A DNA stretch of 64,000 nucleotides from Avena insularis (Eukaryota; Streptophyta; Magnoliopsida; Poales; Poaceae), in assembly GCA_023614405.1 (NCBI GenBank), contig CM042685.1, positions 86,232,684 through 86,296,683 of the forward strand. Reading direction: 5' to 3'. A program made the translations under genes and the position numbers. Of this stretch, positions 32,455 to 42,598 are shown in pieces. How positions within the stretch are numbered: position 1 is the stretch's first letter; each line of letters begins with the position of its first letter. The notes below the pieces were generated by a model. The model made no database searches. It had not been told where the DNA came from and saw only the letters and a program-made list of their open reading frames with translations.

Positions 32455-33865
32455 GTTTGGAACTTGGTTGACCTGTCTGATGGTTTTAAAGCCATCGAGT
32501 GCAAATGGATCTATAAGAAGAAGATTGATATGGATGGAAATGTTCACATCCATAAAGCTCGACTTGTTGAAAAAGGTTTTCGACAAGTTCAAGGAGTTGA
32601 CTACGATGAGACTTTCTCGCCCGTAGCAATGCTTAAATCTATACGGATTATTCTAGCCATTGTTGCACATTTCGACTATGAAATATGGCAGGTGGATGTC
32701 AAGACGGCTTTTCTAAATGGAATCCTAATTGAGGACGTGTATATGATGCAGCCCGAAGGTTTTGTCGATCCGAACAATGCTGGAAAGTTATGCAAACTTC
32801 TAAAGTCTATTTATGGGCTGAAGCAAGCATCTCGGAGTTGGAACATTCGATTTGATGAAGTTGTAAAGGAGTTTGACTTCATAAAAAATGAACAAGAACC
32901 TTGTGTTTACAAGAAGGAAAGTGGGAGAGAGCTTGTATTTCTAATCTTATATGTAGATGACATATTGCTGATTGGAAATGACGTTCCTATGCTCGAGTCT
33001 GTTAAGACCTCGTTGAAAAATAGTTTTTTGATGAAGGACTTAGGAGAAGAGGCATATATTCTGGGCATCAAGATCTATAGAGATAGATCAAGGAGGCTAA
33101 TTGGATTAAGCCAGAGTACATACATTGACAAAGTGTTGAAATGGTTCAGCATGGAAGAGGCTAAGAAGGGGTTCTTGCCCATGTCTCACGGCATTAAACT
33201 CAGCAAGACTCAGTGTCCTTTAACTACTGATGAGCGTGAGCGCATGAGCGGGATTCCATATGCTTCGGCTATTGGATCCATCATGTATGCAATGATATGT
33301 ACTCGCCCAAATGTTTCCTATGCTCTAAGTGTTACGAGCAGATACCAGGCTGATCCACGTGAAGGTCACTAGACAGCGGTAAAGAACATCCTTAAGTACT
33401 TGAAAAGGACTAAGGATGTGTTCCTAGTTTATGGAGGTGAGGATGAACTCAGTGTAAGGGGTTACACAGATGTGAGTTACCTTAACGACTCAGATGACTC
33501 CAGATAGAAATATGGTTATGTGTTTCTCATCAATGGTGGTGCTGTGAGTTGGAAAAGTTCCAAGCAAGATATGGTGGCCTCCTCTTCAAAAGAAGCTGAA
33601 TATATTGCCGCCTCTGTGGCTGCAAAGGAAGCTGTTTGGATTAGGAATTTCTCGATCGCTCTTGGTGTGGTTCAGGGCGCGTCCAATCCTATGGACATTT
33701 ATTTTGACAACAATTGTGCTATTGCACAAGCCAAGGAGCCTAGACACCACCAGAAGAACAAACATATTCGCATGCGTTACCATCGGATTCGAGAGTTCGT
33801 TGAGGATGTTAGTGTCATGATATGAAAATTACATACAGACTCAAAATACAACAATAATCTCTATG
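32455..33865 (+). pseudogene. copia-1 reverse transcriptase and RNase H, broken
   Basis: Continues copia-1 pol after solo LTR C. RT keeps WNLVDL, KWIYKKK, the QVDVKTAFLNG motif, IYGLKQASRSW and the catalytic YVDDILL (about 32948-32968). Stops at 33370-33372 (Trp to TAG) and 33505-33507. RNase H motifs SSSKEAEYIAASVAAKEA and DNNCAIAQAKEP are present. A 2-nt frameshift near 33823 follows VEDVS, and homology stops at about 33865 where copia-2 sequence begins. The end of RNase H, the PPT and the 3' LTR start are missing. Confidence 0.85.
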
Positions 33866-33888
33866 AGGATGGTAGTACTCTCTTTCGG

Positions 33889-33893
33889 AGTTT
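33889..33893. repeat. TSD of A3 (AGTTT), left copy
   Basis: The mate is at 35946-35950. Copy a of copia-2 shows the unoccupied target, which makes this insertion secure. Confidence 0.9.
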
Positions 33894-35395
33894 TGATACG
33901 CCCAATTTGCATCACCCTTCTATATCATAATTTACCTCTATTCATTGATATTTGTCTTATTATGAGGTATTACTTATGGCTTTTCATCTGTTTATGCATG
34001 TTGGATGATTCCTGGAGGATGGACCGCTGGAGTCTGGATTCTGATGGAAAATAAGGCGTTTCGGTGCAATTTCGTGAAGATCAAAAAAATACCAGAAAAA
34101 TATGGAAGCATATTATTTTACCAGAAGATGAAGGAAGCCAGAAGAAGGGATGAAGTGGGGCCTCAGGGGGGCCACACCCCCCTAGGCGCGGGTCCACCTG
34201 ACCCTAGGGCAGGTGTGGCCCACCTGCCCAGCCTCTGACTCTGCCCCTTCGCCTATATCTTCCCTTCGAAACCCTAAGGCTCGGGGGGGCGACCACGGAT
34301 ATATTTCACCGCCTCTGGGGCAGAAAACACCGGGAGAGAATGATCTCTCCAGTAGACAGATTTCTGCCTGGGGAATTCCTTCGCGGAGAGGGGAAACCAT
34401 CGCCATCAACACTGTCATCAAGCTAGGCTTCATCGGGATCATCATCATCATCCACACTATCATCTCCACCAGCACCATCGCCACCACTCCGTCCTGCTGT
34501 AACAATTGTGTTGGATATTGCTTTAGTTCTTAGGGGAAAGTTTCCCTGTGTTGATTACTATTGTAGTTGATGCTTGTGAGTGGAACCATTGGATTATTGT
34601 TTATGTTCAGATTGTTATCCATTACCATATCATCTTTGATCTTGATCCATATGATGTCTTGTGAGTAGTTCGTTTAGTTCTTGAGGACATGGGAGGAGTC
34701 ATGTTGTTAGTAGTGAATCTATGATGAGTTATTATTCAATGGTTTAGTATTTAAGTTGTGGTGCTATTCTTCTAGTGGTGTCATGTGAACATCGACTACA
34801 TGACACTTCACCATTTATGGGCCTAGGGGAATGCATTGTGTATTTGGATACTAATCGTGGGGTTGCCGGAGTGACAGAAACCTGAACCCCCATTAGGACA
34901 CCTTTGCACAAGGGAGCGTAGGATCTCAGAGTTTAAGGCTATGGTTAGATTTATATCTTAATTACTTTCTTGTAGTTACGAATGTTTGCAGGGGCTTTAA
35001 TCACAAGTATGTATTAGTCCTAGGAAGGGCGGTATGTTAGCACAGGTTCACCCACACAACACTTACAAACACCAGAGAAGAGTACTCAGCTATTTGAAGC
35101 GAAACCACTTGACAGAATTCCCATGTGTCCTCGAGAATGTTTGGTACTTATAAGTACTTCGACCGGCTTGTCCTTTCCTAAGAAAGGATTGGGACACTTG
35201 ATCCATTTGTTCGTTCCTTCTGTTACTTGCTCCTTATTTTGTTGCCTTATCAGAAAACCACTAAAATCCGTTTGCTAAGTATTCACAAAGATTTCCTGCT
35301 CCATACAACTGTTCAGCACCTTCTGCTCCTCGGTGGGATCGACACTCCTATTTATCAAAAGTACTACAATACACCCCCTATACTTGTGGGTCATT
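33894..35395 (+). repeat. A3 5' LTR (1502 bp)
   Basis: TGATACGCCCAATTTGC...GGGTCATTA. Same family as the W LTRs but in the opposite orientation. The terminal CA has become TA. TATA-like CGCCTATATCTTCCC at about 34250-34264. Confidence 0.9.
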
Positions 35396-35407
35396 AAGAA
35401 TATTTTC

Positions 35408-35425
35408 TGGCGCCGTTGCTGGGGA
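35408..35425 (+). other. A3 primer-binding site, tRNA-Asp type
   Basis: TGGCGCCGTTGCTGGGGA, one change from the W PBS, 12 bp after the LTR. Confidence 0.85.
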
Positions 35426-35470
35426 GTGAAGTGCTATTGAAGAGTGGAACTGGTAAAGGAAACTTTCACT

Positions 35471-35897
35471 ATGAGTATTGCTCTTGTTGCTGCTAGTTAC
35501 TTTGTTTCCAATATGGATAACCCACTTGGTTTTCTTTTTGGGAAAACTACTACCACTACTAAGGTAGTAGATGAACCACCTCCTATTGAGATAGATCCTT
35601 TTAAGATACCTACAAGTTTTGTTAATCGTGTTATGGATAATATTATTTTGGGGATGGAACTTTCCATCCTGGTGACCACTTGATTTTCATCCATGAATTA
35701 TGCGGGTTGTTTAAGTGTGCAGGTATCACAACTGAACAAGTGAGGAAGAAGTTACTCTCCATATCCTTGAAAGGGAGAGCTGAAGAATGGTATAAGCTGC
35801 TGAAGAATGGACAATCCATGGAATGGGAAGAGATGGCATCTCTCTTTTACTCTAAATTTTCCCCTCCCAGTGAGATTCATAAGGATAAAAATCTTAT
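35471..35897 (+). pseudogene. A3 gag, 5' half
   Basis: Starts MSIALVAASYF at ATG 35471, the start that W has lost. A one-base deletion near 35641 (VMDN then shifted) separates it from FIHELCGLFKCAGITTEQ...GRAEEWYKLL...SLFYSKFSPPSEIHKD. It fuses at about 35897 to a 3' LTR tail, giving the chance ending NLILDRKYYD. It shows what the W gag start should look like. Confidence 0.8.
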
Positions 35898-35945
35898 ATT
35901 GGATCGAAAGTACTACGATACACCCCCTATACTTGTGGGTCATCA
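35898..35945 (+). repeat. A3 3' LTR remnant
   Basis: Contains AAAGTACTACGATACACCCC and ends GGGTCATCA. A GGATCGA shared with the LTR at about 35336 suggests that short homology guided the deletion. Confidence 0.75.
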
Positions 35946-35950
35946 AGTTT

Positions 35951-36186
35951 CATGATCATTATCATTAGTTCCCTCTTCAATTGGTGAAGCCAACTCCGGA
36001 ACGACTTCCGGTGCTGCGCTACTTTCCATAACTATGAAGAGAAGGTTCAACAACCTCTTCTAGTTCTACCTTCCGACTACTCACGCCTTTTGCGAGAAAC
36101 TATTTCACTGGAAAGGATCAATTCTTGGCAACAAAAACCTTGCCCTCGGATCTGTGATAGAAGGAATAACCAATAGTTTCCTTAGG
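35951..36186 (-). pseudogene. copia-2b integrase-RT linker
   Basis: Corresponds to copy a 55357-55596. Contains SSRKVELEEVVEPSLHS-like codons broken by stops and single-base changes. With 33866-33888 beyond A3, it is the last part of copy b; RT and RNase H of copy b are absent. Confidence 0.7.
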
Positions 36187-38245
36187 TTATCCTATGAAGA
36201 CGCATATTTCTGCTTTGGATTCGAGTTTATCCGGTTGAAGTTTCTTCACATAAACATCGCATCCCCAAACTTTAAGAAATGACAGCTTAGGTTTATTTCC
36301 AAACCACAATTCATACTGTGTCTTTTCAACGTATTTAGATGGTGCCCGGTTTAAAAGGAATGCAGCAGTTTCTAGTGCATAACCCCAAAATGACAACGGC
36401 AAGTCCGTCAGAGACATCATAGATCGAACCATATCCAATAAAGTACGATTACGACGTTTCGTCACACCATTTCGTTGTGGTGTTCCGGCAAGTGTGAGCT
36501 GTGAAACAATTCCACACTCTTTCATATGAGTGCTGAACTCGTAACTTAGATACTCACCTCCATGGTCGGACCATAGAAATTTGATATTTCTATTACGATG
36601 ATTTTCCACTTCATTCTGAGATTCCTTGAACTTTTCAAAGGTTTCAGACTTGTGTTTCATCAAGTAGATATAACCGTACCTACTTAAATCAGCAGTGAAA
36701 GTTACAAAATAACGATATACACCTCGCGCCGACACACTCATTGGACCACATACATCAGAATGTATGATTTCCAATAAATCTGTCACCCGTTCCATTGAAC
36801 CGAAAAACGGCGTTCTAGTCATCTTGCCCATAAGGCATGGCTCACATGTATCAAATGATTCAAAATCAAGTGATTCCAAAAGTCCATCTGAATGGATCTT
36901 CTTCATGCATTTAACGCCAATATGACCTAGATGGAAGTGCCACATATTCGGATATATCATCATTAAGTTTAATCCTTTTAGAATCAACATTACGAATATG
37001 TGTAACATTATTATCGAGATCCAACAGAAATAAAACATTCATCATCGGTGCATGACCATAAAAGATTTCATTCATATAAATAGAACAACCATTGTTCTTG
37101 GATTTAAATGAATAACCACTTCGCATCAAACACGATCCAGATACAATGTTCATGCTCAGTTCTGGCACCAGATAACAATTATTCAAGTCTATTACTAATC
37201 CCGACAGTAAGTGGAGAGGTAGCGTTCTGACGGCGATCACATAAACACTTGATCCATTGCCAACACGCATCTTGACCTCACCCCTTACTAGCGGTCGCTT
37301 GTTTCGAAGCCCCTGATTCGAGTTACAAATATTAGCAACTGAACCGGTATCAAATACCCAGGTGCTACTGCGAGTACTAGTCAAGTACACATCAATAACA
37401 TGTATATCATATATACCTTTATTTGCCTTGCCGGCCTTATTGTCTGCCAAATACTTGGGGCAGTTGTGCTTCCAGTGGCCAGTCCCCTTACAATAATAGC
37501 ACTTGGTATCAGACTTAGGGCCAACTCGGGGTTTCTTTTCAGGCACGGGAACTGGCTTGCCACCCTTACTTCCCTTCCATTTCCCCTTCTTGTCTTTCTT
37601 GAAACCAGTGGTCTTATTGATCATCAACAGTCGATGTTCTTTCTTGATCTCCACTTCTACAGTTTTAAGCATTAACAGAAGCTCGAGGAGAGACTTCTTC
37701 ATGCCTTGCATATTATAGTTCATCATGAAGCTCTTACAGCTAGGTGGCAGAGACTACAGAACATGATGGATGCCTAAGTCAATGGGAATCATTATTCCCA
37801 AGGACACAAGCTTATCAGCGTAACCCGACATCTTGAGTACATGCTCACTTACGGAGTTGTTCTCTTCCATCATCCAGTTAAAGAACTTTTCTGAAGAATT
37901 GTAGCTCTCTACAGCAGCATGTGTGTCAAAAATAATTTTCAACTCACCCATTGTATCAAATGCATTGTCGTATTCGAAACTCTTTTGAAGTTCTGGCTCT
38001 AGCCCATACAATATGCCACAATGAACTTACTTTTGGTCCACCTGACGAGTCTGATAGACATTCTTCTCCTTGCCAGGGGCATCATCGAACGGTGGGGGTC
38101 CTAGCGGTGCTTCTAGCACATATTTATTTTGTGCAGCAGAGAGGAGAATCCTCAAATTCATGGCCCATTCGATAAAGTTGCTACCGTTCATTGAAAGTTT
38201 CTCTTTCTCCATGAACACATTGAAATTAATAGCAGGTGGTGCCAT
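36187..38245 (-). pseudogene. copia-2b gag, protease and integrase, broken
   Basis: Gag begins MAPPAINFNVFMEKEKLSM at 38245. Knuckle CYYCKGTGHWKHNC at about 37505-37465, protease WVFDTGSVANICNS at about 37365-37325 (DTG intact). Integrase from about 37000: HSDVCGPMSVSARG, SDHGGEYLSYEF, then GVTKRRNRTLL, where the catalytic Glu of copy a (GVSEHRNR) is Lys. Stops include TAG 37756-37754, where copy a has CAG, and one near 38029. A frameshift near 36950 splits the integrase zinc region. Not functional. Confidence 0.85.
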
Positions 38246-39268
38246 CTACAACAGAATTTGTAAAGTTTAGACTAAGTTTATGATAGATTGAGTTCAACTA
38301 ATCCAAATTAAGAATGAACTCCCACTCAAAAACGACATCCCTCATGCCTTTTTGGTGATTACATGAACCAAATCCACTACACCAAGTCCGATCATCATGT
38401 GAGTCGGTGTAGATTCAAAGGTGAGCATCAAATGGGAATCATATCTACCATATGACTCATTCTTAACCTTTCGGTCCGTGTTCTGAGGACATGTTTGTAC
38501 ATGCTAGGCTCACCAAGTAAGAACCTTAGTATTCGCGTGTGTAACTTTCTTACACCTGAAATATGATCGTGGATCCAAGAACACCCGATCATCATGTGAT
38601 GTCTTGGAGTGACGAAACATAATCGGTGCATACTTAAGGAAGAAGACATTCTTATCTTGATATCTAAATGAGGGATCATCTTATTATGCTAATAAAACGC
38701 CAAACAAGCAATATAAGATGCAACAAACATCATATGTTTATAAGTGAAATGATATGGTTCTTCCACGTTATGATCACTATCATACCTCTATGTGTAAGGC
38801 CAAGGTATATGGAACTTACACGTTATGTGTGTTGTAAGAGTATCAACTTATACTTCTACTTACAACATCACCATATCATGACACTAGCCCAACAACAATC
38901 TAAACTAGATGCCTCTAATTTATCCATTGCAAGTTTTACGTGGCTTAGGGCTTTCGAAGATAGAACCGTTCTTACCTACGAACATGAACCACACCGAGGA
39001 TAACAAAATTGTTGACAACTTGTTGCAAATTAACTATAGTAGGAGAGACAGACACCCGCTAGCCACTTATTCAAAACTAGTTGCATGTGAAGCGTGGAAC
39101 AGGTCTCATGTGCGAGGACATGTAAAGTTTGTTCGGGCCGCTTCATCCCACTATGCCACCAATATCCAAGTACAATTAAGAATCAATAACATGATCATCA
39201 TCGCCCACATACTCATATGTGTACTACTCGTGCAAAGCATCTACGAATAGATCCGGCTCTGATACCAC
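38246..39268 (-). other. copia-2b leader and initiator-Met PBS
   Basis: PBS TGGTATCAGAGCCGGATC at 39267-39250 on the minus strand, 1 bp from the LTR. The rest is an AT-rich leader aligned with 57624-58569 (GGAACAGGTCTCATGT at about 39096 and 58415). No gene seen. Confidence 0.8.
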
Positions 39269-40925
39269 TGTAGGGGTTCGCAGCATAGAAAACAAAAAAA
39301 ATTATACGATGGGAACAACTATGTACCAAGATCTATCTACTATATACAAGCAACGGGCGGATATACATCCGTAGAGAACATACCCTTGAAGATCTACAAA
39401 TCTTAACGAGGTTGAACTCGTGGTTGATGTAGCCGATCTCTTGCCGATCTCAAGATCGAGAGGAAGTCCTAGCGCCACAAATCAGCAGCGCATCTATGTT
39501 CGCACACACGTCTGAGGCACCAAGCAACCTCCGCCTCCTCGCTCCAGTGATGCCGCGGAAGCACAACTCTTTCTTGCTGAATAGCCATCGGGAACATGTA
39601 TCTCGCTAGTCCGAGACCTTGGGGGATAAATACTAGAGCGGGAGAGAGATCCTTCACGAGGAGGTGTGAGTGAGAGAGGAGAGGGGGCTCCTTTTATAGG
39701 AGGAGGGGGGCACCCAAGGGGGTGTCCACCGTCCATGGGGGCTGCCCCCTCCCCTCCTTCATTCATGTGGGTGGACACTCTACTCACACAAATTTCTTTC
39801 AATTCTGTCCACTCAAAAAGACACTCAAATTCCCATTAAATTTCCACCAAATTTAATGCAAACTCTCATTAAATAAAACTCCTTTTATTTATTTAGAATT
39901 TTGTCAATTACTTTAATGACAAACATTCACATATAACCCCTTGCTAGTATTTCATTTCACATGCAAAAACATTTTCTGTAATTTCACCTGAAAACCCGTT
40001 TCGGTATCTAGTGAAATAAATTCATGCGCTTGTTATTCTTTCCGGCATGAAACTTTTTATCCAAACGGATGTTAGTGTATCTTAAGTGTATCACCCTACG
40101 GTTCGCGAATAATGCGGACATGATCGAGACCCCTCTCATATCAATAATCAGAAGCGGGACCTGGTGATCCATACTGACTCCCACACATTCAGCGATGAAT
40201 TTCTTGTGATCGCAAGAACCTTTTACGCTAGTATCTTAATCCTATTATTTCGCGATATATTACATGTCCGAGATTCGATCATCGGTATCTCCATACCTAG
40301 TTTGATCTCGTTACCGACATGTACTCTTTTCTCGTTCCTGTGATATAACATTCTAGTGATCAAATCACTTGCTTGCAAGCTAATCAATGTGATATCACCG
40401 AGAGGGCCCAGAGCATATCTATCCGTCATTGGGATGAACAAATTCCACTCTCGATCCATGGTCCTCAATATAACACTTTAGTAGTACTGAACCCATCTTT
40501 ATAATCACCCTGTTATGGTGTGATGTTTGATGTTATCAAGATACTCTTTTGGTGTTAGTGGTTGACATGATCTCATGGTCTAAGGAATAGGATCACTTTG
40601 TATGTTGTTATAGCAATATAAACTCAGTGACTTTGATCATAATGCTATACTTCGGATGAATGTTCATCACACCATTACACTAATGTTGTGACCTCGTTAT
40701 TAACAACATCCAATGTCCATGATCAGGAAACCTTGATCATCTTGTTAATCAACGAGCTAGTTATGAGAGAGGCATAACTAGGAACTTTCTGTTTGTTTAT
40801 TAAACACACATGTATTAACATTTCCATATTAATACAATTATAGAATTTAAAATAAACATCTATCATATACTTGGAATATACATAATAACCACTTTATTAT
40901 TGCCTCTCAGGGCATATTCCCTTCA
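39269..40925 (-). repeat. Shared middle LTR of copia-2 (1657 bp)
   Basis: Element strand TGAAGGGAATATGCCCTGAG...AACCCCTACA. Right flank is the copy a PPT, left flank the copy b PBS, so it is the 3' LTR of one copy and the 5' LTR of the other. Aligns end to end with 58589-60244, with scattered substitutions. Confidence 0.9.
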
Positions 40926-40941
40926 GTTTCCCACTTGCACT
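40926..40941 (-). other. copia-2a polypurine tract
   Basis: The element strand reads CTAGTGCAAGTGGGAAAC directly before the LTR TGAAGGG. GTGGGAAAC is the usual copia form. Confidence 0.6.
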
Positions 40942-40957
40942 AGAGACAATAATCTAG

Positions 40958-42593
40958 TTACATAGTGATTAATCTAACACCCATGGAGTTCTGGTGTTGA
41001 TCATGTTTTGCTCTAGGGAGAGTTTTAGTCAACGGATCTTCTACATTGAGATCCGTGTGTACTTTACAAATCTTTATATCTCCATCCTTGACATGCTCGC
41101 GGATGGAGTGAAACCGACGCTTAATATGCTTGGAAATGTTGTGAGACCTTGGTTCTTTCGCATTGGCTATGGAACCATTGTTGTCACAATAGATCACCAT
41201 TGGGTCCAACGCGCTCGCAACCACACCTAGTTCGGATATGAACTCCTTCATCTAAACCGCTTCCTGAGCTGCTTTCGAAGCAGCAACATATTCGGCCTCC
41301 ATTGTTGATCCTGCCACCACGGGTTGTTTGGAACTCCTCCAACTAACTGCTCCTCCATTCATGAGAAGTACATATCTGGATTGAGACTTAGATTCATCTA
41401 GATCGGTGTCAAAGCTTGTGTCGACATAACACTTAGCGACGATCTCTTCTTCACCTCCATACACAAGAAACATATCCTTAGTTTTTCGCAAGTACTTAAG
41501 GATATTCTTGACCGCTATCCAGTGTTCCGATCCTGGATCAGATTGGTACCTACTAGTCAAACTAATAGCATGTGCCACATCCGGTCTTGTACATAGCATG
41601 GCGTACATTATAAAGCCTATGGCTGAAGCATAGGGGACTTTGTCCATTATCTCTCTTTCTTCCGCCGAAGCCAGACTTTGAGTCTTACTCAATGTCTTGC
41701 CTTGCAACATTGGTAAGAACCACTTCTTACTTCCGTCCTTTTTAAACTTTTTTAAAATCTTATCAAGGTATGTACTTTGCGATAGCCCTATTAGGCGCCT
41801 AGATCTATCTCTATAGATCTTTATGCCTAATATGTATGACGCTTCACCTAGGTCCTTCATTGAAAATTTTCTGTTTAGATAACTTTTAACACTATTTAAA
41901 AGATGCGATCAATAATATGTCATCCACATATAATATCAGAAATGCCACATTGCTCCCACTCACTTTCTTGTAAATACAACCCTCTCCATAAGTTTGGACA
42001 AATCCAAACTCTTTGATCACCTCATCAAAGCGGAGATTCCAACTCCGGGATGCTTGCTTTAGTCCATAGATGGATCACTGAAGCTTGCATACTTTTTCAG
42101 CATCCTTAGGATCGATAAAACCCTTTGGTTGTATCATATACAACTCTTATCCAATATTGCCATTGAGGAACGCAGTTCTGACATCCATCTACCATATCTC
42201 ATAATCGAAATATGCAGCAATTCCTAACATAATCCTAACTGACTTTAGCACCACTACGGGAGAGAATGTCTCACCGTAGTCAACTCCTTGAATTTGTCGA
42301 AACCCCTTTGCGACAAGTCGAGGTTTATAGACAATCACATTACCATCAGCATCAGTTTTCCTTTTGAAAATCAATTTATTCTCCACGGCCTTTCGGTTGT
42401 GAGGTAAGTCCACCAAGTTCCAAAATAGGTTTTCGTACATGGATTCCATCTCGGATTTCATGGCTTCTAACCATTTGTTGGAATCCGGGCTCATCATCGC
42501 TTCTTCATACGTCGCAGGGTCATCAATTTCATCAACCATGAAATTCATAACAGGGTTTCCATAGAGCTCAGGAGCTGCACGTGTCCTGCTAGA
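40958..42593 (-). pseudogene. copia-2a reverse transcriptase and RNase H, broken
   Basis: Continues copy a pol after DE. Readable pieces: TRAAPELYGNPVMNF, KPRLVAKGFRQIQGVDYGET, FDYEIW, then a stop (TAG) near 42190, IYGLKQASRSW, the catalytic YVDDILL near 41930-41910, then a frameshift. RNase H runs MKDLGEASYILGIKIYRDRS...GSTMEAEYVAASKAAQEAV, stop, CDNNGSIANAKEPRSH, and KVHTDLNVEDPLTKTLPRAK. The C-terminus RLITM is complete. At least four stops and two frameshifts. Confidence 0.85.
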
Positions 42594-42598
42594 CCAGT
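42594..42598. repeat. TSD of DE (CCAGT), left copy
   Basis: The mate CCAGC is at 55322-55326, one transition. Removing DE with one copy restores the copia-2 frame. Confidence 0.8.

Larger units (their letters stand above)
33894..35945 (+). mobile_element. A3: deleted W-family element in copia-2 copy b
   Basis: 5' LTR 33894-35395, PBS 35408-35425, gag 5' half to about 35897, then only the last ~48 bp of a 3' LTR. TSD AGTTT at 33889-33893 and 35946-35950. The empty site exists in copia-2 copy a at about 55344-55356 (CGGAGTTCCATGATC). One internal deletion removed the rest of gag, protease, the noncoding region and nearly the whole 3' LTR. Confidence 0.9.
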
